64,000 bases of DNA from Camellia lanceoleosa (Eukaryota; Streptophyta; Magnoliopsida; Ericales; Theaceae). The DNA lies in NCBI GenBank assembly GCA_025200525.1, contig CM045770.1, positions 80,836,847-80,900,846 of the forward strand, read 5' to 3'. Of the stretch, positions 24,524 through 36,125 are shown piece by piece (position 1 is the first letter of the stretch; the number at the start of each line of letters is the position of its first letter). The notes under the pieces were generated by a model, which was given only the letters and a program-made list of their open reading frames with translations, did no database searches and had not been told where the DNA came from. A program made the translations under genes and the position numbers.

Positions 24524-25376
24524 ACCAAGCTTTATTCTATTTAAATTTATCTGTTTGAACAAAGTATTTAAACGTTCGAATCTTTGGTAAAAAAAAATTA
24601 AGATTTGAATTTATGAACTGAAAACCCCATAAAACAATTAAAAAAGCCAAATTAAACTACACTTCAAAAATTAAAACTCAAAAAATAAATTAAAAAAAAT
24701 GATGAATTATCAATTGAAACAATAATTTAAAAATTAGAACGCAAAAAGAAAAAAGCCCACATAAAAACAATTTAAAAAATCTGAATTAAACTAATGTTTA
24801 GAAACTCGGACCAAACCAACAGATTGGACTAGTGACCGAACCTTGTTCCGGTCCAAAAACCCTTTAAACCCAAACATAACTCAAAACCAATGTAAAATGA
24901 AAGAACCAGACGAATCGCCGGCTCAACCGTCAAACCCACGCAACCCGGACTGGGTTTTAAGAACAGGCCGATTTTCTTCATCGTTGTTTTCCCTTCTCTG
25001 CTGCTTTGTCTTTGTCCTTTTTGCTTTTCTTTTTTGCTACTATGTTTCTTAAGTTGCTTAATGCTTATTTTTAAAGTTATTATCATGTCCAAACAAAACA
25101 AAAAGTATTTATGCAAAAAAAAGTCAATGACGGAATAATAATATAACACTGAATATTTTTAAAAATTCATAAATATTTTTTTATAATAAATTTCTGATTT
25201 CATAGCTGTTAGTTAATAGTTTGGTGAACTAATTTTTTGATTATATATTATGGCACTCATCTTGCAAAAATAAATATGTATATACTCATCTTGCAAATAT
25301 TTTAAAAATTCTATTATTCTGTTGAATTTAATAATTTTTTTTCATTTTTATACTTATATTTTTAATATATATATAT
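24524..25376. other. AT-rich flank with one A-rich repeat patch and a GC-richer island
   Basis: 24600-24790 is an A-rich patch of the 133-bp family. 24820-24990 is GC-richer (GACCGAACCTTGTTCCGGTCC and CGCAACCCGGACTGGG), resembling a degraded repeat with CCGGTCC cores also seen at 28400 and 29310. No gene is supported; the open frames at 24829-25149 (-) and 24843-25052 (+) overlap each other and have no family resemblance. Confidence 0.45.
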
Positions 25377-25689
25377 GAGAGCTTTTTTGATAAATCCACT
25401 TTCTAAGAGCTTTATTCCATCCAATCCATATTCTTTTTGACTATTCTATTAGGTCTTATTTGAGATAAGAAGACCAAAATACCATTTTCATCTATTTATG
25501 TTCCATTTAGTTCACATTATTTTCTTATGTTTCAATAAGTCCTATGGGTAACATAATTACCAAAATACCCTAATGTGAATGTTCACACCGTTAATGTGTA
25601 GAGGCCCGGTCCATGTCGATCCTCGTGGGTGCCCGAAAAAATTTGAGTCTGGCCGGGCCGACCCACGGGCCAAAAAAGTAGACCCGGCC

Positions 25690-26880
25690 CGGCCCGTTGA
25701 TAATGTGAATATTCACATTAACATGTTAACATTCACATTGATAAGAGTGTAAAATTGACTCGCGTCCCATAGACGGCCTGAAGCCCGTGGGCGGCCCGGG
25801 GCGAGCCCCGCCCGGCCCGTTGGCAATGTGAATATTCACATTGATATGTTAACATTCACATTGATAGGAGTGTAAAATTAGCATGCCGCGTCTGCATGGC
25901 CCGCCACGCCGGCTGTTGACAATGTGAATATTCACATTGACATATTAATATTCACATTGATAGGAGTGTAAAATTGGCCCACGGCCCGTAGACGACTCGA
26001 AGTCCGGCCGCGGCTCGGGGCGATGTGAATATTCACATTGACATGTTAACATTAACATTGATAAGAGTGTAAAATTGGCCCGTGACTCGTGGGCAGTCCG
26101 AAGCCCGGCCAGTTGACAATGTGAATATTCACATTGACATGTTAACATTCACATTGATAGGAGTGTAAAATTAGACCGCAGCCTGTGGGCGACCCAAAAC
26201 CCACTCGCGCCCGTGGGCTGCCCTGGGCGAGCCCGGCCAGACCCGTTGATAATGTGAATATTCACGTTAACATGCTAACATTCACATTGATAAGAGTGTA
26301 AAATTGACTCGCGTCCCATGGGCGGCCTGGAGCGAGCTCGGCCCGGCCCGTTGACAATGTGAATATTTACATTGACATGTTAACATTCACATTGATAGGA
26401 GTGTAAAATTGGCCCGCGGCCCATGGCGCGGCCCGAAGCTCACCCGCTGCCCGGGGCGGGCCCGGCCCGGCCCGTTGACAATGTGAATATTCAAATTGAC
26501 ATATTAACATTCACATTGATAGGAGTGTAAAATTGGCCCGCGGCCCGTAGACGACCCGAAGCCCGGCCACGGCTCGGGGCGGGCTCAGCCCGGTCTATGA
26601 CAATGTGAATATTCACATTGACACGTTAATATTAACATTGATAAGAGTATAAAATTGGCCCGTGGCCCGTAGACGATCAAAAGCCCGACTACGGCTCGGG
26701 ACGGGCTCGGCCCGGCCTATGACAATGTGAATATTCACATTGACATATTAACATTAATATTGATAGGAGTGTGAAATTGGCCCGCAGTCCGGAGCAAGTC
26801 CGACTTGTTGACAATGTGAATATTCACATTAATATGTTAATATTCACATTGATAGGACTGTAAAATTGGCCCGCGACCCG
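25690..26880 (+). repeat. Left palindromic tandem array (11 units)
   Basis: Palindrome starts near 25702, 25825, 25921, 26022, 26119, 26251, 26356, 26480, 26602, 26724 and 26813, spacing mostly 97-133 bp. The palindrome and GTGTAAAATTGGCCCG core are conserved while the GC-rich linker varies. Confidence 0.88.
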
Positions 26881-27299
26881 AGGTAGGCTCGTTTGGGCCC
26901 TGGCCCGAGCCCAACCCGAGACTTTGGGCTCGGACCTAGGCCATCACTTTGAAGCTCGGTCCGCTTAAGGCCCATCCTCGGGTCGGGCCGGTGGGCTTGG
27001 ACCTAGCCTCGAGCTTAGGTCGGGCTTGGGCGGGCCTGGCCATTTTTTTTTAGTTCTTTTTAATTTTTTCTACCAAAATTTTATTATTTTTCACAAAAAA
27101 AGACATTGCGCCTTGGGCAGGCTGGGCCTTAGATCGAGCCTTGAATGGGCCTTAAGCAGGCCGATAAGCCGGGCCGGGCCGAGCTTCAAAGTGATGGCCT
27201 AGGCCCTATCCTAGGGTCTCAGACATGCTCGGGCCTAGACCCAAACGAGCCTGTCCTGCATCAGGATTTGCCGGCATGGGCAATTCTATATTCCTATCA

Positions 27300-28070
27300 A
27301 TGTGCATGTTAATATGTCAATATGAATATTCACATTGTCAACGGGCCGGGTCAGGCCTACCTCGGGCCGCGGGCGAGCTTCGAACAGCGTGCAAATTTTA
27401 CACTCCTATCAGTGTTAATGTTAACATGTCAATGTGAATATTCACATTGTCACGGGTCGGGCCAAACCCGCTTCGAGCTGTGGTCGGGCTTCGGACCGCC
27501 CAGGGCTGCGGGCCAATTTTACACTCTTATCAATGTGAATGTTAACATATCAATATGAATATTCATATTGTCAACGGGTCGGGTCGGGCCCGTCCTGGGC
27601 TGCTGGCCAATTTTATACTCATATTGTCAATGTGAATATTCACATTGTCAACAAGCCGGGCGGGTCCACCCCGGGCCATCCACGGGCCATGGGTGGGTTT
27701 CAAGCAGCCACGGGGTGCGAGCTAATTTTACACTCCTATCAATGTGAATGTTAACATGTCAATGTGAATATTCACATTGTCAACAAACAGCCGGGCCCGC
27801 CTCGAAAGCGGGCTTTTGTCGCCCATGGGCATGGCCAATTTTATACTCTTATCAATGTGAATGTTAACATGTTAATTTGAATATTCACATTGTCAACGGG
27901 TCGGACCGTGTCCGCTGCCGCCCATGGGCCGCGGGCGGGTTTCGCACCGCCACGGGACGCGGGCCAAGTTTACACTCCTATTAATGTGAATGTTAACATG
28001 TCAATGTAAATATTCACATTGTCAACAGGTCGGGCCCGCCCCGGCTCGCGAGCGGGTTTCGGGTCGCCCA
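27300..28070 (-). repeat. Right palindromic tandem array (7 units, inverted)
   Basis: The same unit in reverse complement (ACACTCCTATCAATGTGAAT, then GTTAACATGTCAATGTGAAT), spacing about 80-130 bp. Confidence 0.88.
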
Positions 28071-28331
28071 CGGGCCAATTTTACATTCCTACCAATGCGA
28101 ATTTTAAAATATGAATGTTCACATTATAAAATTGCTAACCGTTCAAAAAATATTTATAAGGGTATCAAAATTAAATATAAAGGTATAAGTGTCCAAGAAA
28201 ATAGTGTAAATCAAGAAAAAGAACTTTATGGAATAAAACTATACATACATGGGACTAAATGGGTTAAAAAATTCCTTCATGAATTTATTGGGTTAAAACA
28301 CTTCTAAATGGGATTTATCAATAAAAATCCC

Positions 28332-28588
28332 TATATATATTGTTAAATATATTTATGATGTAATTATGATGTCACAATTCGACTGCTTCGACCCTACAGT
28401 TGAACCGGCGGCCCGTCCACCCAGTCCCTTTTTTAGTTCACTCATCGGTCTAATTTTCAATACATTGAATTAAACTACACTTCAAAAATTAAAACACAAA
28501 ATAAATTCAAAAAATGACAAATTAACCGTTGAAAACAAGAATTTTAAAATTGGAACACAAAAAAGAAAAACTAATTATTTGATTATGT
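28332..28588. repeat. Continuation of the segment interrupted by the foldback element, with A-rich unit
   Basis: Collinear with 29240-29470: TTTATGATGTAATTATGATG, CACAATTCGACTG, GTTGAACCGG..., then the A-rich ATTAAACTACAC unit. Confidence 0.75.
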
Positions 28589-28591
28589 ATT

Positions 28592-28842
28592 GGCCCTCTT
28601 TGGTAAGGTTTATTTTCAGCTTATTTTAGCTTTTAGCTTAATTTAAACTATTTTGATGTGTTTGGTTCAGCTTAACAATACAGCTTATAGCTTTTTGTAA
28701 GTCAAAAATCAACTTATTCTTTGAGTGGGGGAGGAGAAGCTTAATTTATAAGTCAAAAATCAGCTTATGTTCACAGCTATAAGTTATAAGTTGTTAGGTT
28801 ATAAGTTATAATCATTTTTCTACAGCTCTACCAAACGGGGCC
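28592..28842. mobile_element. PIF/Harbinger-like (Tourist-type) MITE
   Basis: 251 bp with inverted ends GGCCCTCTTTGGTAAGG and GGCCCCGTTTGGTAGAG, flanked by a 3-bp ATT duplication (28589-28591, 28843-28845). The paralogous segment near 25245 reads straight through without it. AGCTTATAGC/GCTATAAG-type inner inverted repeats. Non-coding. Confidence 0.78.
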
Positions 28843-28913
28843 ATTATGGCACCCATCTTGCAAAATATATATATATATATATACTCATCTTGCAAATATT
28901 TTGAAAATTTTAG

Positions 28914-29169
28914 CCTCCGTTTGGAAAGTGGGTTGACTTTTTAGCTTTTTGGCTTTTTTGGCTATATGAGTCTGGGCTCAAAAGCTTGTTTTGGGAAGGG
29001 CTTTTTGACTTTTTGACTTTTTTGATTTTTTTGACTTTTTTGTGAAAAAAGAGTGTAATGATTATGGGGTTGGATGTGATGTTTTGTCTGTTATGGCTCA
29101 TGAGCCTATTCTGTCTTTTGTGGCTCATTGAGCCAAAAAAACCCAATGAACCCTTGCCAAACCAACCCT
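28914..29169. mobile_element. PIF/Harbinger-like MITE
   Basis: 256 bp between TAG target duplications (28911-28913, 29170-29172). Inverted ends resemble CCGTTTGGAAAGTGGGTT / GGTTTGGCAAGGGTT. The related segment near 25300 lacks this insert, confirming the boundaries to within a few bases. Interior has no coding capacity; a repeated TTTTTGACTTTT stretch lies near 29010. Confidence 0.7.
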
Positions 29170-29349
29170 TAGTATTTTGTTGAATTTAATAAAAAAAATT
29201 CATTTTTATATTTATGTTTTTAATATATATATATATATATTTAAATATATTTATGATGTAATTATGATATCACAATTCAACCGTTTCGACTTGACAATTG
29301 AACCGGTGATCCGTCCATCCGGTCCCTTTTCCAGTTCACTTCATTGATC

Positions 29350-29840
29350 CAATTTTCACAACATTGAATTAAACTATACTTAAAAAATTAAAACACAAAA
29401 TAAATTCAAAAAATGACAGATTAACAACTGAAAACAAGAATTTTAAAATTAGAACACAAAAAAGAAAAGCACCAATAAAAACAATTTTTGTTTCAACCAA
29501 TAAAAATAATTAAAAAAATCAGAATTAAACTACATTTGAAAAGTTAAAACTCAATAAATAAATAAATAAATAAAATGACAAACTAACAGTTGAAAACAAC
29601 AATTTGAAAATTAGAACACTAAAAGAAAAAGCCCCAATAAAAACAATTAAAAAAAAAGAGGCTAAATTCACCTACAATTTAAAAATGTAAACTCAAAAAA
29701 TAAGTAAATAAATATTGAACTAGCAACGGAAAATAACAAATTGAAAATTAGAACACAAAAAGAAAAGGCCACCATAAAAAAAAAAAAAAAAAAAAAAGGG
29801 CAAAAAAACAATAAAAAAACAAATGAATTATGAAAAAATT
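29350..29840. repeat. A-rich 133-bp-type repeat array
   Basis: Three to four units of the same family as 20640-22465, with GAACACAAAAAGAAAAGC and AATTAAACTACA cores spaced about 130 bp. Confidence 0.8.
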
Positions 29841-29859
29841 GTTGAAAAGTCTAAGGTAA

Positions 29860-31285
29860 AAAAGATATAAGAGTCTAATAAATATTTTTTCTTGATAAGA
29901 GATCACTATTTATAAAATAATTTAGTAAAAAGTCATTTTCTTAGTTCTAGAGGGCATTTTGTTTCTAATTTTATCATTTAATTTATCTATTGAGTTTTTT
30001 TACTATCTATTTAATTTTTTCCCATTATCTATTTAAAAAAATTTTATCTATTGAATTTTTACACTTCTTTTTTCTCTCTCTTTCCATCAGTTCAAATTTT
30101 CATTCTTAACTTATCTGTTCAAATTCTCATTTTTAACAGATTTCCATTGTTCAAACAAATTATTTGTTCAAAAGTTTTTTTTTTCTACATATTAAAAATT
30201 ATTGTTCATGAATCCACTATGGTGGAATTCTTTTCTCTCTGCTATCTATCTGTTGCAATATGTTTCATCATCATCAGCAGCAATAAAAACAAGAAAAAGA
30301 TCAAAAATAACATATAATAGGGGAAAAAAAATTTGAAAATGTGAAAAAAATTAAAAATAATGAAAAAAATATCTGAGATCTATTCATCAATGATCTGAGA
30401 CCTTAGATTTGCTAGAGATCCAACAGATCCAAAACCCCTCAGATCGACGACGACATCTCTATCGACCGGTAGAGGAGATCCATTATACAGATCCGCAAAC
30501 ACACCCAGATACATAACTTATCATCATCATCATCATTATCATCATCCACAATCAAAAATATAAGACTATATAAAATTAGAACTCAAAGAGAAGACGAAAT
30601 CAAATCTCAAAACCACCAACAAGAAGAAGAACATCATCAAGATTAGCAAATCAAAGACGCGAAACCTTTGGTAGATATTAGATCAATTGAACGCAGCCAA
30701 TCTAGCCCCAACCCCACCACTCCTTACCGTCTCATCCCCCACCACGGCAACTAAACCCACTCTAGCTCCATAAGCCCTTCATCCACCACAATCCTTCACT
30801 CCACCATGGAAACGCCCTTGCCATTCCCACCACATATCTATGACTCCTCCAATACAAAAACCCACTCACTTCCCTTTCGATAAATCCGCAATCAAAATCC
30901 CTTTTCTCATTCCAGGCATAAATCTATGACCACCCTACCCTCTACTGAAACCTACTTTTTCTCTTCTTCTCTTTCTCTCTCTACAACACCACCGTTTTTT
31001 CTCTCTAGCTGGTGATCAAATCGGAGCATATTTTCATGAAAGACGACTCACAATCGCCTTCAACATGCAAATCTCCGATTGCCAAAATCTAAGATGAGAT
31101 AATTTTCCATAAAAGCACAAATGAGATGAAATGATCTATTTATGTATGTATGTCATTTTTAGAAACCCTAGTGCAGTGGAGGCAAGAGGAAAAGCAACGA
31201 TGGAGGAAGACGGAGGAGGGAGAGAGAGAGAGTGTCTGTGACTGTGAGGACATTTGGGTATTGAACAATGCATATGACACACATA
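29860..31285. repeat. Second copy of the TCTATCTGTTC-repeat region plus CT-rich flank
   Basis: From 29860 the sequence parallels 22470-23000: a shared lead-in (GATAAGAGATCAC... GTAAAATAATTTGGTGAGAAGT-like), then pyrimidine-rich TCTATCTGTTCAAATTTT-type repeats, then CATCATCATC runs. It continues into sequence with AGATCTATTC/GATCTGAGACC motifs, C-rich stretches and a GGAGGAAGACGGAGGAGGGA run to about 31230. No gene is supported. It appears to be part of a larger dispersed repeat whose ends I cannot fix. Confidence 0.55.
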
Positions 31286-31446
31286 TCTATATAACAAGGG
31301 AAGGGGGCTTTTGAAACTTGATGGGGCTTTTGTCTAGGTAGGTGGTTAAGATTGTTTGGTTGTAAGAAGGAAGGGATGTGATTATTTGGTTAAACTTGAT
31401 GGAACTTTTGTCTACGTGGATGGTTAAGATTGTTTGGTTTTACGAA

Positions 31447-31994
31447 TAGAGGGCTGAGATTATTTGATTACTTGATAGAGAAGTACTTTTGTCTTTTCTC
31501 TTTCTTACAGAGACTCGCTTTTCTCACCCAAGCTTCTCTCTCTCTCAATTCGAAAGGTTTCAAATTTTGAATCTCATTCTCAAACGTGCAACCACCACCT
31601 CAACTATTAAGAGCCCCTTTCGTCTCATCACCACTGCAGCCCCTCCCTAATCACCATTGTTGGTGTGTGGAAGAGCAATTTTGAGAGAGAATTTCTTTAT
31701 ATTGATCTTATTTTGGTCTTATGTTTATTTTATTTTATTTTTTCTTTTTTTGATTTAACTGCAATATGTTAGTGGGTGTGGTGTGATTTTGGCACAATCA
31801 AGTGGATTGTCCCCTCTTCTCTCTCCTCTTATTCTATAATAGGTAAGCAATTCACATCTTAGCAATTCATATGACAATGGATGATTCACATCTTAGGTTG
31901 TTTTGTTTTGTTTTTTTTTTTTTTTCCTGTCCCCCAAACATCTGTTAACAGTAATTTTTTGTGAACATGATTGTATTATGGTTTAAAAAATAAA
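31447..31994 (+). repeat. Left arm of a ~0.5-kb inverted repeat
   Basis: Pairs with 32785-33303 on the other strand, from GAGGGCTGAGATTATTTGAT at the outside to GTTTAAAAAATAAA at the inside. The 790-bp loop begins with a second copy of the 31286 terminal sequence. The arm contains CT-rich, leader-like sequence. Confidence 0.9.
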
Positions 31995-32143
31995 TCTATA
32001 TAACAAGGGAAGGGGGTTTTTGAAACTTGATGAGACTTTTGTCTAGGTGGGTGGTTAAGATTGTTTGGTTTTAAGAATGAAGGGCTGTGATTATTTGGTG
32101 AAACTTGATGGGACTTTTGTCTACGTGGATGGTTAAGATTGAA
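31995..32143 (+). repeat. Second copy of the 31286-31430 terminal sequence
   Basis: Nearly identical for about 150 bp and stops abruptly at GGTTAAGATTG. Within both copies the sequence AACTTGATGG.(A/G)CTTTTGTCTA recurs after about 77 bp, so the terminus is itself a short tandem repeat. Confidence 0.85.
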
Positions 32144-32784
32144 CAGGATGATACTACAAATCCAAATAATAAAGTTATGAAATTCAAAACCATTTAACTG
32201 GAAAAAATAAATTCAAATATCTATCATTAACGCAAAGGAGCCATGAATTTGAAATCTTAATAAATAAAAACTCCGACTCAATTTCTATAAGTCTAAAACA
32301 AATTAACTCATGAATTTACCTTTTGTATTAATAACTCATGCCAATTTAACAATATCAATAACTCAATAAACCAAAATTTTATAGATACTAAATTTACATT
32401 TGGTTTATTGAATTTACATTGGTTTATTGAATTTCAGGATAATAGACCAATCGAAGCAAGCAACTATACACAATACGAAGCAAATAAAGCCAAATGAAGC
32501 AGGTTAGTAGTGCTCAATCCATAAGTTAATTGACCAATTGAAACCAAATGAAGGAAGCAACTTTTAAATATCCAATTGAAACAAAGTATAACTAAAAAAA
32601 GAAAAAACTAAAAATGAATTTCAGGATTTTAAATACAACACATAATAAAAAATAAGAAACACAATATATATTACACTATTTCTTATAATGAAAATGATGA
32701 AAATCAACTGCAACACATTAAAATATCCCCAACACTTTTTCACTTGTTTGATCAAACAATTTATGTTCTTTATTTATTTATTTA
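32144..32784. other. Loop of the inverted repeat, no gene seen
   Basis: AT-rich sequence with short local repeats (TTTGGTTTATTGAATT twice near 32399-32432; CCAATTGAA/CCAATCGAA). No coding region. Confidence 0.5.
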
Positions 32785-33303
32785 TTTATTTTTTAAACCA
32801 TAATACAATCATGTTCACAAAAAAGGACTGTTAACAGAGGTTTGGGGGATGGGGAAAAAAACAAAACAAAACCAAAACAACCTAAGATGTGAATCATCCA
32901 TTGTCATATGAATTACTAAGATGTGAATCGCTTACCTGTTATAGAATAAGTGGAGAGAGAAGTGGGGCCAATCTACCTGATTTTGCCAAAATCACACCAC
33001 ACCCATCAACATATTGCAGTTAAATCAAAAAAAGAAAAAATAAAATAAAATAAACATGAGACCAAAATAAGATCAATATAAAGAAATTTTCTCTCAAAAT
33101 CGCTCTTCTACACACCAACAATGGTGATTAGGGAGGGGTTGCAGTGGTGGTGAGACGAATGGGGCTTTAATGGCTGAGGCGGTGGCTGTACGGTTGAGAA
33201 TGAGGTTCAAAATTTGAAACCTCTGGAATAGAGAGAGAGAGAGAGAGAGAGAGAGAAGACAAAAGTCCTCCTCTATCAAGTAATCAAATAATCTTAGCCC
33301 TCC
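32785..33303 (-). repeat. Right arm of the ~0.5-kb inverted repeat
   Basis: Reverse complement of 31447-31994 with scattered mismatches and a longer (GA)n tract at 33230-33258. The open frame on the minus strand here is a mirror of the left arm and has no support as a gene. Confidence 0.9.
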
Positions 33304-36121
33304 ATCTCATTAACAAAAGTCTTCTTATTGACATAGAATCCTCTAATTGGTTGTTCATAATTTCATCATTGTCGGTTGGTTTAACAAAGAAGCCTTCTAT
33401 GGTAGGATAAGTGGAGCAAGATCAACCGACGACGTTAAGCTAGGATAAATTCTATGGTAATTTCTTTTTTTACTTTTTTTCCCAACCATACGCACTATCG
33501 ATCTAATTTGTCATTACATACATAAATGAGGGATTTTAATATCTAATTTCTTCATTCTATTTCATGTGATATTTGTTATTTCTTTATGATTTTGGGGTTC
33601 TCATGTAGGGAGTTGTACTAAATATAATATTTACATGGCCAATTGGCACCTTGACAATAGGATGGTGTCACCTGCTTGAAGTCACTTCCTTTTGTTGAGT
33701 TGATTTTTGGATTCTATGATTTTGTCAAAGATCATTTACTCCACCCAGTAACCTAATAGATGCCAAGTAGGTAGATCAAGTACTACTAGGAGCACATCCT
33801 CCTTATTGTTCCTTTGCTAAGAGGAAATGTATCATCACCCGTAAATTGAGACAACTCTTTCTAAAAGTTGGTTACTGTTTTAAACTTGGTCCCTAAACAT
33901 AATAATAGTCTTTTTGTTCTTGGTGTTGTTTATTCTAATTTTATATTTCTATTATGGTTTCAGGACATAGCATTGCCAATGGGTTTAGTGGCATAACCAA
34001 TATTTTGGCTTGGCGGCAACATTAAGCAAAAACCTAAGTTTATATTGCCAGTGGGTATAGTGGCAGAAACAATTTGTTGGCTTGCCAAAGTTTTGTCCAG
34101 TTTCATAGGTTTATTCCTCACTTAGTTGTGTAGTTATGGATTATAATTTACAAAAATCACATATCTATCCTTACGGTTAATTTTACATTTGATCAATTAA
34201 CTGCTTTAAGGATTCCCAGTGGCAGAGAATATATTAGAGGAACTGTGTATGTATTAATTTGCTTATTTCCTTTTCTTTCTTGGAAACTTTCTATTTGATT
34301 CTCAACTCCAACCATCTGATTGGTGGTTTGATTGGATGAGGATGGGTGATGATTTGGATATAATGTCTGCTTACCATCTGATTCTCACACAAACTATAAT
34401 GTCTCTCTTATTGTTTATATTTGTGATTAGGTAATGGTTTTCAATTTATATGTTTAATCAATTAATAGACTGATGTGTTTAGAAGCAGAAGGAGAATCGA
34501 ATCTCTTGATCCGTTCGTTAATTGTTAATATAATAATGAAAGAGTTGTTTTCATTTGGAAATTTGACTTTATTCACCCTTGATTGTTTAATGTTAGTTTG
34601 ATTTTTTATTTTTCAAGTTTTTATTTACTTTATGGTTTTTTTACACGACGTGCATGATTTTTGTAGGGAATGTTTTAAATTACAACTTTGAGCACTCATT
34701 ATAGTTTTTTATGTTATTGAGGTGGTGGTAATTTTCACTTTATAGTTAAGCCTTCTAATTGTTGAATTTAAAAAAGCCTTCTAATCATTTCATTAGGCAC
34801 TACCTAATAAATTGTAATATAAAAATTTATTACACATATAATTGTTCGATCTCTTCTCATCACCAGCATAAATTGTTCGATCTTATGTAATTGTTTTGTT
34901 TTTTTGTGAATCATTGGCACTCGATTAGAGTGATATATTTTGACTTTGACTTTTAAATTGGTTTTTTCCTTCAAATTTCAAGTGTATAAAAGTGGCAATT
35001 GTCCTTGATATTGCAGAAGGTAACATCTTTGTATTTAGATTTTTTTATTGTGTTTCTCGTCACGCATTCTTTTGCTATGATGAGTATATTGAAGAAGAAT
35101 AATGATAGTGAAAATTTTGAGTAAATTGTTGTATAATGGTTAATTGGGCAAAGCTTTTTGTCATGAGCCTGCCTGCAATAAGATTCCAAATTAGATGTAA
35201 TTTTTTATTTTCATTTGTTTTCGTGTATTATCTAAATTGTTAAATTCTTCGTGTTGAATTGAAAAAAGAAAATAGAGAAGAGCTATATTTAGCAATTCAT
35301 ATTCTTTTTTTTTTTCGATACAATTCATATTCATATTCATTAAGCAGCAACATGTGAACTCACAAGTCATGATATACACCAATCAAGAGACTTGGGAACT
35401 AAATTGAAAGGTGCTTGATCATATGTATCAAGAAGGGTTATGTTGAAATATTTTTTTATGTTAAATTCCTATTAATTCATAGTTATTCGTTTCTCTGTTT
35501 CTCAAAGGTATTTTGATGTGATTTTTTCTATTATAATTTATTTTAATTGATTTTTTAAAGTGAATTCAAGCATTGGGGTGATTTTGTTACAGGTGACTAA
35601 TCCACCTTTAGAAAAGTTGGGATTGTGTTGTTTTTCTATGTGTGCTGATGGTTGGCTCTTTCATTTTAAATTGTTCAAAAGTTAGGATGATTACTCTTTT
35701 GTAGCAAAATATTCATTCACCATTTCTTGAAGCTTTGAAATTTGATAAAGTGAAACAGTTACTCAATTATAATACTAATTTAGACATATTCTTTTATTGA
35801 AGGTTATCTCATTCTAACTCACTTCTACATATATTAGTTTGGCATGAATATCTTTGCTTATGTTGTACACAATATTTTTATAATATAAATTTGCTATTTA
35901 AAATTTAATTATGAAGTTCGCTAAAACTGTAATTTGATATTTCGACTTATGTGTGAAGTTTTATATTGCAATGAAATTGTTGTCATTTTGAATTAATTTA
36001 TTACAATTGATTTTTGTAGTAGTGAAAGTATTATCATTTTAAATTGATTTATTTTAATTAATTTTTGTAAAGTATGTCATACCAACATCATTTACACCGT
36101 CCCTTTAGGCACTGGCATGCA
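33304..36121. other. AT-rich noncoding stretch between inverted repeat and CTAG end
   Basis: No supported gene. It contains a 75-bp direct duplication near 33965-34095 (ATTGCCAATGGGTTTAGTGGCA, then ATTGCCAGTGGGTATAGTGGCA), with a further short echo near 34212, and two AATTGATTT...TTTTGTA.AGT runs near 36000-36070. Small open frames are composition-driven. Confidence 0.45.
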
Positions 36122-36125
36122 CTAG

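Larger units (their letters stand above)
25377..28331. mobile_element. Foldback (long-inverted-repeat) element built of palindromic tandem units, MULE-like
   Basis: Ends GAGAGCTTTTTTGATAAATCC and GGGATTTTTATTGATAAATCC (inverted) lie inside 9-bp TATATATAT duplications (25368-25376, 28332-28340). The left arm holds about 11 tandem units (about 25.7-26.87 kb). The right arm holds 7 units in reverse-complement orientation (about 27.3-28.07 kb). The centre is near 27.06 kb. Each unit joins an AT-rich palindrome AATGTGAATATTCACATT, a second palindrome ATGTTAACAT, GTGTAAAATTGGCCCG, and a GC-rich CCCGGCCCGTTGAC linker. A paralogous segment near 29230 lacks the insert. TSD length suggests Mutator-like origin. 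No protein-coding gene: the open frames repeating MLTCQCEYSHCQ are translations of the palindromic unit. Confidence 0.82.
31286..36125 (+). mobile_element. Possible Helitron-like element (termini only)
   Basis: The sequence TCTATATAACAAGGGAAGGG, preceded by A, starts at 31286 and again at 31995. A CTAG followed by T lies at 36122-36126 after a GC-richer run (GGCACTGGCATGCACTAG). A|TC...CTAG|T are the known Helitron boundary signals, but the hairpin before CTAG is weak and no Rep/helicase is present, so this is an inference about a non-autonomous copy. The interior holds a large inverted repeat and noncoding sequence. Confidence 0.35.

Noticed and set aside
25945..27754. Open frames repeating MLTCQCEYSHCQ on both strands
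   Set aside because: They are translations of the palindromic repeat unit; the same peptide appears on either strand.
25690..28070. Regularly spaced palindromic repeats that resemble a CRISPR array
   Set aside because: The genome is a plant, repeats and linkers are both conserved, the array is inverted about a centre, and it lies within a TIR/TSD-bounded element.
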